DNA of 64,000 nt from Albophoma yamanashiensis (Eukaryota; Ascomycota; Sordariomycetes; Hypocreales; Ophiocordycipitaceae): the NCBI GenBank assembly GCA_001600555.1, contig BCKH01000001.1, forward strand, positions 124,001-188,000. Direction: 5' to 3'. The notes below the pieces were generated by a model, which searched no databases, was not told the DNA's origin, and saw only the letters and a program-made list of their open reading frames with translations. Shown one piece after another: positions 1-10,965 of this stretch (positions within the stretch are counted from its first letter, which is position 1; each line of letters begins with the position of its first letter). The position numbers and the translations under genes were made by a program.

Positions 1-59
1 CACAGTTCCTCGAGGTCTAGTTGTTTACATGTACATATTCACCTAACATCTCGCAGAAA

Positions 60-66
60 TATAAAA
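60..66 (+). promoter_or_regulatory. TATA box of the methyltransferase gene
   Basis: A TATAAAA match lies 87 bp upstream of the proposed start codon at 153. A pyrimidine-rich run (about 80-100), common just before fungal transcription starts, follows it. The position fits a core promoter, but this is motif evidence only. Confidence 0.5.
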
Positions 67-152
67 GCATTCGATAATAATCTTTCTCTCCTTCTGCCTA
101 CAGTCATTTGCTATTGATAAGAACAAGTGCGAGCACTTTCACCGTCCACACA

Positions 153-1218
153 ATGTCAAGCAACGGGATCAAGGGAACGCTCGATGCCTGGGAAGCCAAC
201 GCTGACCTGTGGGACGAAACAATGGGCGCCGACGGCAATGACTACTGGAATTTCCTGCAGAAGCCGTACCTGAAAACCCTGATCGACGTGCAGCCTGGGT
301 GCCGCGTGCTCGACCTCGCCACAGGCAACGGCATGGCCTCGCGCTATCTGGCCAGCTGTGGTGCCTCGGTCGTTGCAACAGACGGGTCCACGCAGATGCT
401 CAAAAACTGCCGCAAGCGGTGCACACCTGAGCAAGAAGAGCGTATGAGTTTTGCGCAGCTGGACGTAACCAAGCCCGCGGAATTTAGCGACTTTCTCATG
501 TCGCCGCTGGCGGTAAGCCTTCGTTTGGGGCACCCATCAGGCCAGTGGCCTTTGCTGAGGCGGGCAAACTTGTGCCGGCTGACGTGCAGAAGGAGGGCGC
601 TTTTGACGTCGTGCTCATAAACATGGCACTCATGGACATCGAGACGCTAGATCCCCTGGCGGACGCGCTGCCGAAGCTTTTGAAGAAGAACGGCATGTGC
701 GTGTCTGCCTGTCTCCATAGTTGATACTCGTGCTTAGACATTCATATTCATGGGAATTTCGTGCTAATGCCACCACATCTAGCTTCGTCGCGACGATGCT
801 GCACCCTGTCTTTAGCACATCCGGAGCGACACGTGTTGTGGAAACTTTTGCCGATGCCCAGACGGGTGAGTATTACAACATTCTGGGCAAGGTCGTACGC
901 CACTACATGACAGTTGAACCTTGGAGGGGCATCGCCGTGAGTGGGCAGCCCGCGCACCAGGTACGGTCTAACTGAGCGATGAGCGCGAATAGCGGGCTGA
1001 TTCGTTCGAATTGCTTATAGCTGTACTTTCATCGGCCCTTGCACGAGCTCTTTGGCATCTTTTTCAAGAGAGGCCTCGTCATGGACGCCCTGGAGGAGGC
1101 ATCCTTTAAAGAACAAGACGCAGAGAGGCGACAAATGGCACGGCCATCGCCGCAACGGAGTCTGAATTATACGCAGATTCCCCAGGTCTTGGCTTTTAGG
1201 ATGCGCAAAATGAATTGA
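153..1218 (+). CDS. Class I SAM-dependent methyltransferase, reading frame broken once
   Basis: Probable small-molecule methyltransferase using S-adenosylmethionine. Motif I (VLDLATGNG, about residues 52-60) and a following acidic residue after the second strand mark a Rossmann-fold class I enzyme. The start is the ATG at 153, since the frame further upstream opens only on TTG. Coding continues as 153 to about 512, about 515-696, 783-960 and 1021-1218. Introns at 697-782 and 961-1020 have good GT/AG ends and keep frame. Between about 498 and 515 the frame shifts. The only GT-AG pair there (513-540) is 28 nt, too short to splice, and gives the wrong phase. This looks like a one-base indel or a sequencing error. 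The FAD oxidoreductase and ABC transporter genes follow, which suggests a secondary-metabolism or detoxification role. Substrate unknown. Confidence 0.72.
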
Positions 1219-1721
1219 TGGCGACAAAGCACACATACATCTAGTCTCCCGGCGCGAGGACGAGCTTTGGGAGCCTTTGCAAGGACTAGCCATATTTGGG
1301 ATCGTACGTGTGGGTCGTGGTTGACGATTCTGGTGATAACTTGGCATCGACCGTAAGAGCAGAAACAGTTTTAAGAATAGCAGATGCGATTACGGAGTAT
1401 AAAACATCAAGTTCAATCTTCACGACTCAAATGTTGCGTTTCGTCAGCTTACTGCAGCCCTGTCGAGTGCCACGTCGGATTCCACTTTTGTCAGCGGAAC
1501 TATGCCACATGCAGTATGAAAACGTGGGTTCGGCAGTCGATAGCTGGTTCAGCTCCCATTGACAGGCGGGGTAGCCGGGCATCCCGGGTCCGTCGTGTTG
1601 GTAGAGAGTAACGAGCAAAGTCCGACCGAGCACGAAGCTACATGTATATAAGCATGAGCCCTGTGCTGATGCCTTTCGTGGATCATGAAATTATATGTAT
1701 TCATTATACTATTCCAACAAT
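1219..1721. other. Intergenic region between methyltransferase and FAD oxidoreductase
   Basis: Both genes are on the plus strand, so this holds the 3' end of the first and the promoter of the second. A TATATAA-like sequence lies at about 1642-1650, roughly 75 bp before the FAD gene start. Short ORFs on both strands have no recognisable motif. Confidence 0.5.
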
Positions 1722-3215
1722 ATGACTGACAGACACGAATCGTTGCGCCAGCAGATCACGACGGGCGTCGTCCTCTCACCCGCCGATGACGGCTTCAAGC
1801 AAAGTCTCATCCGTTGGAGTTATGCGGCCATTAAGCCGGCGGCTATTGTTGTCCAGCCCGGCACCGCGCAGGAAGTCTCAGCGACCGTCAAATACGCCAC
1901 CGCTCACAAGATCTCCATCGTGGTTATGGGTGGCGGCCATTCGACCAGCGGCTCCTCGTCTTCAGACGGCGGCATGGTCATTGACCTGCGGCGCATGAAT
2001 TCTGTCAAAGTTGACACTGCAGCCAAGACAGTGACGTTTGGCGGTGGGTGCAAGTGGAAGGAAGTGGACGAAACATGCGCAAAGCATGGCCTTGCGACGG
2101 TTGGCGGGACGGTGAATCACACTGGCGTTGGCGGCCTAACTCTCGGTGGAGGATACGGCTGGCTGTCGTCCAAGTACGGTTTGACGATTGACAACCTCGT
2201 CAGCGCCGAGGTTGTTCTTGCCGATGGACGGATCGTTACTGTGTCGGAGACGGAGAACGCGGACCTCTTCTGGGCAGTTCGAGGAGCGGGACAGAACTTT
2301 GGCGTAAGTCACCTACATGTATTGATGGGAGGACGACTTGAGGCTGACTGCAATCAATAGGTCGCCACGAGCTTCACTCTCAAAGCGTACTCCCAAGGTG
2401 ATGTCTGGACGGGGCCGATTGTCTTCACGCTCGACAAGATCCCCGAAGTGGTCGCTTTCGCCAACTGGTTTCATGAGCACAATACCGGTGCCGAGTCCTT
2501 CTGGTTCGGCTCCTTCGGGGCCGCGCCAGGCGTCCCAACCCCGGTACTCTTGTGCATGGTCTTCAAAGACGGCACGCAAGCGGACGGCGAGAGCTTTTTC
2601 AAACCGCTCCTTGACATCGGCCCTGTGGCCAACATGGCCCGCAGTATGCCATACAGTGAAGCGAACAACCAGATCCCGAATCGCGATGAGCAGAAGCGCC
2701 GGTTGCAGGGAGGCGCAAATTTCGTTATGCCGCTGACCGTAGAGTTTGTCGAAAGTGTAGTCAATGAGTTTGTGCCCTTCGTCGTGTCGAGGGGCATTGG
2801 CGAGGGCTCCGCGGTCATGTTCGAAATGTTTCCTCACAAGAAGATCTGCGAGGTGGCCGCCGATGCGACGGCGTTTCCCTCGCGGGGTAACTTTTACCAC
2901 GCAGCGACCATGTTCTCGTGGGATGACGACTCGATGGACCAGGATATCCGGCACTTCAATCGCAAGGTCGCCGGCCTATTCAGGGAGAAGGGCTTTCAAG
3001 GAGGCGGCGGGCAGTATGCCAACTACGACGGTGAGTCTTCTGTTTCATTTGCAAGGTTGAGTTGACAGTTTCGACTTACACGTACAGGCGAGTATCTGGA
3101 CCCGAGCAGGGCGTTTGGAGGCAACCTGTCGAGGCTGCAGGAGCTCAAGAGAAAATACGATCCACAGAATGTGTTTGACAAGTGGCATAGCGTGTGGCCG
3201 CGTAAGGCCGCGTGA
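1722..3215 (+). CDS. FAD-linked oxidoreductase (PCMH fold, berberine-bridge-enzyme type)
   Basis: Flavin-dependent oxidase of the kind found in fungal secondary-metabolite pathways. Three exons (1722-2303, 2361-3030, 3088-3215) encode 459 aa. Both 57-nt introns have GTAAGT/GTGAGT donors and preserve frame. The FAD domain shows GGGHS around residue 73, whose His is the usual site of covalent FAD attachment, then the GGGYGWLSSKYGL loop, and a C-terminal BBE tail ending in KYDPQNVF, the family hallmark. A second possible start at 1695 adds nine residues; 1722 has the better context. No signal peptide is evident, so it is probably intracellular, unlike secreted plant BBEs. It sits between a methyltransferase and an exporter. 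Substrate unknown. Confidence 0.85.
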
Positions 3216-3568
3216 TACGAGCGCAATTTTCCCGAGGGGAAGGTGGGGGGAAGCAGCCATGATCTAGCTTCACTCCGTAGGTCCTTGCTATCAATAAATA
3301 TTTACGAGGAACCTACTGTGATAGGACAGTCGTCGTTCATCGTGGTGCACAGGCTCACGGGATCCACCATAGAGCAGCGCAACGTTCCACAGGCAAATGT
3401 TCATGGAGGGTTCTCGTGTTTCCACCTTGTACACAGTAAAACAAAACTTCATGGTTCCTTCTGACTGGCGAGAACATATCTCTCTATGCGTAGAAACGCT
3501 GTGTGTTCAAACTATCCACCTCAAAACTATCCACCTCATGAGGCACAACATCTCGATCTCGTGTGACA
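3216..3568. other. Convergent intergenic region
   Basis: This lies between the convergent 3' ends of the FAD oxidoreductase and the ABC transporter. It holds only short ORFs and a doubled CAAAACTATCCACCTC sequence near 3510-3540. No gene seen. Confidence 0.5.
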
Positions 3569-6500
3569 TCACTCCTCGATTCTCAAGGCCGTTCCCAGAT
3601 TCCCTGCTGGACCACACTCAACAACCTGCCCATGGTCCAGCCGCAGGCACCAATTTGCGTCCTCGACCGCCTCTAGCCGATGCGCTATTGTGATAACCGT
3701 GCTCTCGGACAGCTCCTCGCGCAGGATACGCTGCACCATGGCCGCTGTCCCGCGGTCGATGGACGCCGTCGCCTCGTCTAATATGACGAGCCCGCTGCGT
3801 CGCAACACTGCCCTTCCGATGCCCACAAGCTGGCGCTGTCCCTGGCTGAGGTTCTTGCCGCCCGCGTCGATGTGCGAGTCGAGGCTCCACTCTCGGCCGA
3901 GGACGCTGTGGATGGCGTTGAGACACTCATCGTTAGAGAACCTACCCTCAGGATCGAGGTTGTCGCGCAGAGTACCGGGGAACAGCGTCGGATCCTGCTG
4001 TATATAAGTTACGCGGTTGCGCAGCGTCGTTCGGTTGACGCGAGCAAGATCCACGCCGCCGATCTCGACATAGCCCTCACTGGCCATTTGCGTCGCGAGA
4101 AGCGCGTTGGCAATGGTTGACTTGCCAGATCCCGTCCGGCCGAGTACGGCGCACGTGGAACCTCCGGGGATCTCGAAGGTCACCTTTTCCAGGACATTTG
4201 GTAGGCTATCAGCGTACCGGAAAGACATGTCCTTGAACACGACAGCATCTGAGGGTCGTGGCCAGTCGTCTGGCGGGTAGTCGTCACCGCTGGGCTCCTC
4301 CGGAATACGGTTGAGTGCATTTACTCGCTCGAGGGAGACGGCGTCAAGCTGCAGCTGTGCAAATCTCTCGCACAGCTGTTGGACGGATGCGGTGGCGATG
4401 GTTGTCTGCGTCAGAACGAAACCAATGGCGCTCGCAGGAGTTCCGTACCACACCATAAAAAATATTAAGAGGGCTCTCGTGCACGCGGAAGACATGCTCA
4501 GTCGAAAATCAAGCCAGAAAGCCATGCTCCAGAAAAAGTGGTCCTGCTTTTGGAAATCGTCGACGGCATCCAGATGGCGGTCCTGGAAGTGTCCTTCGAC
4601 TCGCAGCGCGCGGATTGTTACCAGGCCGTCCTGCATGACGCCAATGTTGGCGATTATGGGTGTCAGGTACCGCATTTCCAGGCGTCGCAAGCAACGGGAC
4701 ACCGGAACGTAGATTCGAAAGAAGTAAACGAAAACAATTGCAACGGCAACGAGCATGATGAGAAGTATGGGCTGGTGCGTCATGATAGCGACCATGCTCA
4801 GTATCAGCGCGATCAGGTTGTATATAAAAGATTCCAACGGGGCGAGAATTCCACCGTCAACCATGCCCATGTCCGAAATCAGGCGGTTTTTCAACTGGCC
4901 AGTCGGCGTAATGTCGTGGTAGCGGAAGGATGCCTTGCTGACCTTGTCGATGGCAATTTTGAAAAGGCCCTGAGCGGCGTCGATACTGATTTGGGCAAGC
5001 AGAAGCTGGGCGATGGCGTACGTGATAACCTGACCTGCGGACAGTGCGCCGAGGACATAGAGCCAGATCTGGGGATGCGCCTCGGGGTTTGGAAGCCCCC
5101 AGTACCCTCGAGAACCTCCGCTTGCCGTGTCGTTACCCCAGGCTTCCAAGAGTCGGGCCCTCGAGATATCGCAGTATCGCGAAGATCCATAAAATACGGC
5201 CAGGCATACCCACTTGTACCAGCCGCCAGCCTTCATGTAGGTAAGGTACACGGACAGAGGGACCCCACCAGTCTCAGAGGGTTCTTCTGGGGCTTCATTG
5301 ACACCGGCAATCTCCTCTTCCGGGGTGTCATGAACATGCTCAGCCTCCTCTGTGGCACCATGACCGGAGGGGGTATGGATAGGGTGCTCAAGTTCAAGCT
5401 TGACCTGTTCATCTGATAGAACCCTGGCTCGGCCATCACCCATGTCGATAACTTGATTGGCGATGCGGAGAACAAGATCGTCTCGATGAGTTACCATGAC
5501 GATGGCACGTCCCTTTGCCAGAGGACCTTGAAGGAAGCGTCGAACAATGTTGCTGGCGGTGTCATGGTCCAAGGCAGCGAGGGGGTCGTCGAGAAGCAGT
5601 ATACGGCAAGGACTGTAGACGGCCCTTGCTAATGCAACCCGCGCCCGTTGTCCACCAGACAGACCCACGCCGCCCTCTTCAAGTCTTGTCTGATCCCCGT
5701 CCGGAAACACGGCCAAATCCGGGATGAGGGCGCAAGCATGAATAACCTGCCTGTATCTCGTCGCGTCAAATTGCTGATGAAAGACAATGTTGTCGCGAAT
5801 GGTCTTATTTTGCAAAAATGGGAGCTGCTGCGCGTATCCAACGGGTTCATCTGGCCGGTAGAGGTCGCCTCCGTGGAGTTCCATTTCGTTTAGCGCCGCG
5901 AGTAGCAGGCTGGACTTACCGGATCCCACCTTGCCACGAACGACGGTCAGCCCATCAGGGAACTTGAGGTTGAGGTCCTTGAGAACCATTTGGTCAGTCG
6001 ATGGCCAGGAAAAGGACGCGTGTCGAAACTTGATGTCTTTCGTCCCGGCAGAATTGAAATCGGACTCGTCACGGTCTGGCTCAAGCATGAACTTGTTGAC
6101 ACGCTCAACCGGGATCGTGGCCTTCCAGTATGCAGACACCAGGTCAAATGCTTCCTTGACACTAGCCTCAAGCTGACTGAATAGCTGCAATGATGGCCAT
6201 ATGACGTCGTTGGGGAGGCCCTGTCGTAGAATGAGCGTATATAGACAAATGCTGGCCAACGGATAAGCAGCTCCGCCGGCGACATTTGCGGTGGATATTG
6301 CTGCCGTGACACGAGCTAGCTGCAGGCGCTTGAACATTTCGAGAGAACGAAACTTCATTATGCGATCGCTCCACGACGCCGTCCAGCCGTTTAGCTTGAG
6401 TGGGCGGCTCGCCTCGACAAAATGGGAGACAGCCTGGGCACGCTTATCCGAGAGCACTGTCCGCGACCGCTCCAGCGTAATGAGCTTGCGGACGAGCATT

Positions 6501-7960
6501 GAGTTGCTCGCAAGAAAAATAATCATAAGGCCAAATCCAACGGTCGACGGCCATCCCATGATATCAATAAGATAGTACATGGTTACGATTACCTTGATCG
6601 GTTGAGAGACGAGTTTGGGGAAGTCCCAGAAGCGCTGAGAGATTTCATAGGTGTCTCCGCGAACGAGATTAACCACCTTTGCGTTAGATGCCGGTTGGCT
6701 GTGTTGGGCCGCGGCTGACATGTCTGTTTTGCGGCCACCGCAGCATTTTCCAATGATGCGTTTGAGCCTAGAAAGCTGGAGACCTTTATTGAGGACCGCA
6801 TCAGATTCCACAGGTCCCTTTTCGGTAGTATCTGAGCCCGGAACTGCTCGCGTCAGGAGCTTGCGGAAAAGGCTGATGAATGTCTCTCCACGCGATCTCT
6901 CGTATGCTTTGCGCGAATACCATGATGACGTTGTCTTGGCTATTTGACGCAAAGCATCCACACACAGCATGACCAGACACCAGAAGTTGGCGTCGTCCGG
7001 CTCATTGGCATCGAGGGCGGCATAAAGTCGACCCGTCAAGCGGATATTCGAAACCTCTGCAACCTTCTCAACGATAGCGAGGGTCGTGGAAATAAAGAGA
7101 TCGAGACCATTGGCCTCAATGAGGCACGGGATGAGCTTCCCTTCGAGTTCACGAAAGGCCATGCATAGTCGTGTGTGCTGGAACTCAAGGGGGAGCTGCC
7201 AGACGTCTTCAACAGTAATGTCCTTGGCTTGGGCGATGCGCGCCAAAGGATACACCCAGGTCGTAGTCCAGAAGCGGAAGAGGGTCAGGTTGTCTTCCGG
7301 GCTGCGGACGTGGTGGGAAGGCGGGAGCCGGGGGTTACCGATATCCTCCGTATCCCACGCCGGGTTCCGGAGCGGCATGTTGATTATGGCCATGACGGCT
7401 GCAGCAGACAAGCCGATGCGGGCCAGGCGATATGGATCCAGGATTCCTATCGAATGTCCAAGGAACATAAATGCGTAAGTGGTCAGACCGGCGACGAGAA
7501 TGAGCAAATATTGGAGCAGCAGGATGTGAGGTGCCATCGTCGGCCTATTAATGGCAGTGATGAGCACCACAGACAGCCAGGGCACGACCTCGAGCATCGC
7601 CACCAGCTGCTTAGGGGAGAGGCACGCGGAGATGATGCTCAGGATCAGTCCAGCGGTGCAGATCAAACCCAGAATAAGCGTCCAATGTGTCCACGACTTG
7701 CGCTTTTGGGGTCCGGGGCCCTCTTCCCTGGCAAACGGCTGCAGCCATCGAGGCAAAAGGGACCGGAGCTTGCGGCGGAAGGCGTACAGCCAAAGCACGG
7801 CGAAGGACAAGCCCGTCAGCCAGTACAGGATTTTGATGTCCGTGTTAGAGAGCGGGGCTGCGGGAACGACATGTGCGCCGAACAGAGTAATTTGGTCGGG
7901 AGCTTTGAAAGCGTCGGCCAGTCTCCCGAGATGCGCTTTTAGTGATTCGATGGTAGTCAT
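3569..7960 (-). CDS. ABCC-type multidrug-resistance-associated (MRP-like) transporter
   Basis: Full-length ABC exporter of 1463 aa from one uninterrupted exon, the usual size for fungal ABCC proteins. Hydrophobic segments at about residues 25-190 form a TMD0-like region, followed by TMD1, NBD1, TMD2 and NBD2. NBD1 has Walker A GKVGSGKSS (about 674-682), signature LSGGQRA and Walker B ILLLDDP (about 787). The DD in place of DE is the degenerate catalytic site typical of ABCC. NBD2 has Walker A GRTGSGKST (about 1273), signature LSQGQRQ and canonical Walker B LVILDEA (about 1388). It probably moves conjugates, drugs or a metabolite across the plasma or vacuolar membrane. It is convergent with the FAD oxidoreductase, and may export or sequester a product of the neighbouring enzymes (inference). 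The complete absence of introns is unusual beside its neighbours but common in this family. Confidence 0.93.
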   Translation of the reverse strand: MTTIESLKAHLGRLADAFKAPDQITLFGAHVVPAAPLSNTDIKILYWLTGLSFAVLWLYAFRRKLRSLLPRWLQPFAREEGPGPQKRKSWTHWTLILGLICTAGLILSIISACLSPKQLVAMLEVVPWLSVVLITAINRPTMAPHILLLQYLLILVAGLTTYAFMFLGHSIGILDPYRLARIGLSAAAVMAIINMPLRNPAWDTEDIGNPRLPPSHHVRSPEDNLTLFRFWTTTWVYPLARIAQAKDITVEDVWQLPLEFQHTRLCMAFRELEGKLIPCLIEANGLDLFISTTLAIVEKVAEVSNIRLTGRLYAALDANEPDDANFWCLVMLCVDALRQIAKTTSSWYSRKAYERSRGETFISLFRKLLTRAVPGSDTTEKGPVESDAVLNKGLQLSRLKRIIGKCCGGRKTDMSAAAQHSQPASNAKVVNLVRGDTYEISQRFWDFPKLVSQPIKVIVTMYYLIDIMGWPSTVGFGLMIIFLASNSMLVRKLITLERSRTVLSDKRAQAVSHFVEASRPLKLNGWTASWSDRIMKFRSLEMFKRLQLARVTAAISTANVAGGAAYPLASICLYTLILRQGLPNDVIWPSLQLFSQLEASVKEAFDLVSAYWKATIPVERVNKFMLEPDRDESDFNSAGTKDIKFRHASFSWPSTDQMVLKDLNLKFPDGLTVVRGKVGSGKSSLLLAALNEMELHGGDLYRPDEPVGYAQQLPFLQNKTIRDNIVFHQQFDATRYRQVIHACALIPDLAVFPDGDQTRLEEGGVGLSGGQRARVALARAVYSPCRILLLDDPLAALDHDTASNIVRRFLQGPLAKGRAIVMVTHRDDLVLRIANQVIDMGDGRARVLSDEQVKLELEHPIHTPSGHGATEEAEHVHDTPEEEIAGVNEAPEEPSETGGVPLSVYLTYMKAGGWYKWVCLAVFYGSSRYCDISRARLLEAWGNDTASGGSRGYWGLPNPEAHPQIWLYVLGALSAGQVITYAIAQLLLAQISIDAAQGLFKIAIDKVSKASFRYHDITPTGQLKNRLISDMGMVDGGILAPLESFIYNLIALILSMVAIMTHQPILLIMLVAVAIVFVYFFRIYVPVSRCLRRLEMRYLTPIIANIGVMQDGLVTIRALRVEGHFQDRHLDAVDDFQKQDHFFWSMAFWLDFRLSMSSACTRALLIFFMVWYGTPASAIGFVLTQTTIATASVQQLCERFAQLQLDAVSLERVNALNRIPEEPSGDDYPPDDWPRPSDAVVFKDMSFRYADSLPNVLEKVTFEIPGGSTCAVLGRTGSGKSTIANALLATQMASEGYVEIGGVDLARVNRTTLRNRVTYIQQDPTLFPGTLRDNLDPEGRFSNDECLNAIHSVLGREWSLDSHIDAGGKNLSQGQRQLVGIGRAVLRRSGLVILDEATASIDRGTAAMVQRILREELSESTVITIAHRLEAVEDANWCLRLDHGQVVECGPAGNLGTALRIEE

Positions 7961-9112
7961 CTTTGTGGTGAAAGGTGAGGCAGATAGTGCCTCTACTCAA
8001 GGTGGCTTGTTTTCCAAAGGAGCCAAGGACCGATGAACAGGACAGCAGGGCAATATTGGCATCGATCTAGCTCTATCCGAGGGGGGCAGAACAAGGAGCG
8101 GGTAAGGACCAGTAGAGAAACCTTCGAGAGTATCCAAGAGCAAAAAGAGGACTCGGCTTATATCAGTCAGCCACGAACAAGAAACAGACGCAAGTCGAGG
8201 CTCTGCTCCGGTGTGGCTTCTTCAAGTCCACATGTCGGAAAGGTTATCCGCCGAGTTACATATAGCAGTGCATGGCGGCGGCCAAACGACAAACTAGAGC
8301 GGATTGACGGTCGCGAACAACGAGCCGAGGTGCGCAGCGGTGCATGTAAGGCAAATTGAAGGCGCCAAGCCACCTGGTCGGCAATCACCTCATGCCACTC
8401 AATTGACAAGGGCCCTGAATAGTGACAATGGTACGTGTCGGCGTAAACAAACGAGCGGTACAAAAAGCCGCACAGAAGCCTCAAGGAATCAAGCTTTGGC
8501 ACGCCTGAGCACAACCCGATGGCACAAAGCTGGCGCAGGGCTGAATGTTGACAGTCAAAAGTCGGGGGGGCATCGTGAGATGGAATTGAACTCAAAGTGT
8601 GGGGGTCGCATTGGGGTGACGGGAATAAGCGGGGCGCTGCCGAATTTGACGCCGGCGCCAGCGTGAAATTGGCTCTGGAAGGTATTGCTAGAGTTCCTGG
8701 GCCGCGAATCATGGAGATGAAAGGTTCGGTTCAAGCTGTAGGAAGTAATTGGAGCCAGGCACCGTGGCCACATACAACTAGGAGCTGTGGGCACGAGGCA
8801 ATTGGTGCTTTTCTGTCAGTCGACCATCCACAAATATGTGCTGTTTGCACGTCAGTCCGGAAATATTCGTAAAAACCGTCACCTCAATACCGATTCGCAG
8901 GACGCCAATGGTATAAGCGGGAGACAATCGCATCGATTGGACATTTGGCGAGACGTAGCGTTTGCAAACACCGTTCGTTAAAGCGCGGCCGCAAAAGTGT
9001 ATTGATGTGGATAATTGATCCCCAAAAAATTAACCTCGGCGAAACCGCGTCCTCGGACCATTACGTCGTAACCTCGATTCAATCGAGTACCTGGGTATCT
9101 AAACAGGCCCTT
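7961..9112. other. Intergenic region upstream of the ABC transporter
   Basis: Roughly 1.15 kb holding the transporter's promoter and the 3' side of the BIM1-like gene; both genes are on the minus strand. ORFs on either strand are short, compositionally random and lack motifs. No RNA gene or repeat recognised. Confidence 0.5.
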
Positions 9113-9879
9113 TCAAATGACAAACGCACCGCCCAGCAGCACCATGCTCAGCACCGTCACGGCGTTGCTCCAGCCCAGCGCCAACGGAGTCGACGCCTGC
9201 AGCGATGCGGCAGCGCCCGTGCTGGTGGACTTGCCCGCAGAGGAGGTGGTCTGCGTGGCGGTGGAAGAAGACGACGCAGTGCTGCTGCTGTTGTTGTCGG
9301 CAGACTTGCCCACGAGGGCCGACAGCTTAGCGTCGTCGGTGAAAAAGGCCTTGATGGTTGAGTTCGTGCACTCGGAGGGCTTGTCGGCGCTGCCTTTGAC
9401 GAAGTTGACGGCGACGCACTGAAACGCGCAAAGTTAGCCATCCCATGTCCCAATCAATATCGATCAGCTCCAACACGCGGACGTACCTGGTACAGCAAGC
9501 CGTCCACGGCGGACGACACGACGCTCACGACGCCCTTCTTGCCAACGTAGCTCTCCGGTACCGTGACGCTGGGCTCGCAGAAGTTGCCCAGGCCGCTCTG
9601 CATGACGATGGGGAAGATTTGCTCCCAGCCGGACTGCGCAGTCTGGTCGGTGGTGACCCGGAACAGCCAGTTGCACTGCGGGTGCGCCAGCTTCATGGCC
9701 AGCGCCTCTCCGCCGACGTGAAAGTCGACGACATCCTTGGAGAAGTCGGGCGTGAAGCCGCCGCAGGGGGCCTTGCCTTCGTCATCGTCCGAGAAGCCAA
9801 TGGACTTGGGGTACAAGAGCTCGAAGTGGGCAGACACGAGGCCGGCGAGGGCAACGGGGAGGAGCAGGGCGGACTTCAT
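9113..9879 (-). CDS. BIM1/X325-like copper-binding GPI-anchored protein
   Basis: Secreted protein of the copper-acquisition-factor BIM1-like (LPMO-like X325) family, 232 aa from two exons (9487-9879 and 9113-9418). The 68-nt intron has a GTACGT donor and CAG acceptor. The start is the ATG at 9879, because the upstream frame extension lacks signal-peptide character. A signal peptide (about 1-17, ending LVSA) leaves His18 as the mature N-terminus, the first ligand of the copper histidine brace. Further candidate ligands are His54 and His66. Four conserved-looking Cys flank the core, and a Ser/Thr-rich linker leads to a C-terminal hydrophobic tail, consistent with a GPI signal. Family members bind Cu(II) at the cell surface and are not polysaccharide oxidases. 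Divergent to a metalloreductase, it may supply copper for reduction and uptake (inference). Confidence 0.87.
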
Positions 9880-10965
9880 CTTGGCGGCGATCAAGGTCTT
9901 CGGGAAGGGATCAACGGGCGAGGGTGAGGCAATTGGAGATGAGGTCACAGGAGGGAAGAGTGTGACGTGCCGGGGGCGGGTGACGGGACTTATAAGACGC
10001 GGCACCCGCAGCCTGTGCATCCGCAACTGCAGGACCTATTGGCTCGACCGATTCTCCGGGCCATCTGTGCCGCCTGCACCGCATCCACGTCCTACCGCTG
10101 CGGCGCACGACTGTGGCGCCCGGAGATGCGGCAACGTGCTCGGGCCTAGGCCGCCATGTTTCGAGCTGGTTGTCTCGACCGCAAGGCTCCGGCACGCGAG
10201 TTCCAGGCAATTGCAGGCGCGTCCCAAGCCGGGCGCGCGCCAGAGGATGCAGCTACCGCGGGCTGAAGAGCATGGCGGTTTCGACATCGGCTGGCGTCGC
10301 GTCCGGGTCCGCCGGTGGGGGCCCCGAACGCTAGCCCCGGTCCCGGGCCGCGAGCGCCCAATAAGCGGGCACGAAACGGGCGCAAATGAGTGTGTTTGAG
10401 CAAGTTGTTTGTCTGCCTTTGCGATGGACCCAACCGCTTCCATCCTAGCCTGCAGGGCAAGAGTGGTGAGGACGTCGGCCGCGGGTTCCATGGAGAGGGA
10501 CTTTCACGGCCACGCTTACCGTGTGAACGCTGGGTGTCTCAGGCCTTACATGCACAAACACCTCCGTCTCCACGACTTGCACTGTCCTGAACGGATTGTT
10601 GCGCTGGGCCCACACGGAACGGCACCTTGTGGCGAGCAGATTTGCGTGTATGTGCATGACGTGCGTCTTGCAGGTCGATTCCTAACCCTGGGCGTGTGGT
10701 GAGCGAGTTCCAACTTCAACTTGCTCAACTCCAAAATCAATAACAGCTGGCAACGAGCCGAACCACCCGCTGTCGTCACCGTGTTCAGTCGTTGGCGAAC
10801 CTTGACACAAGACGTCTTTCTTGTCCGACCGCGAAATGCATTCGTAGCCGAGGCGCTCGTCATCTGGACTTTGCACGACGTAGCAACCCCTCACCCCGGC
10901 ATGTCCTCCTCGGTCTCTTGAACACTCAACATCACAACAGCGCCCTCGGCGGCAATACCGGCATC
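9880..10965. promoter_or_regulatory. Shared divergent promoter of the copper protein and metalloreductase
   Basis: A 1.09-kb GC-rich region between two head-to-head metal-related genes. A TATAAG-type box at 9991-9996 (palindromic, usable on the minus strand) lies about 112 bp before the BIM1-like start. No clear Mac1/Cuf1-like copper element or paired GATA iron site was recognised by eye, so metal regulation is inferred only from gene content. Confidence 0.45.

Noticed and set aside
513..540. Possible 28-nt intron in the methyltransferase gene
   Set aside because: Far below the minimum spliceable length and leaves the wrong phase.
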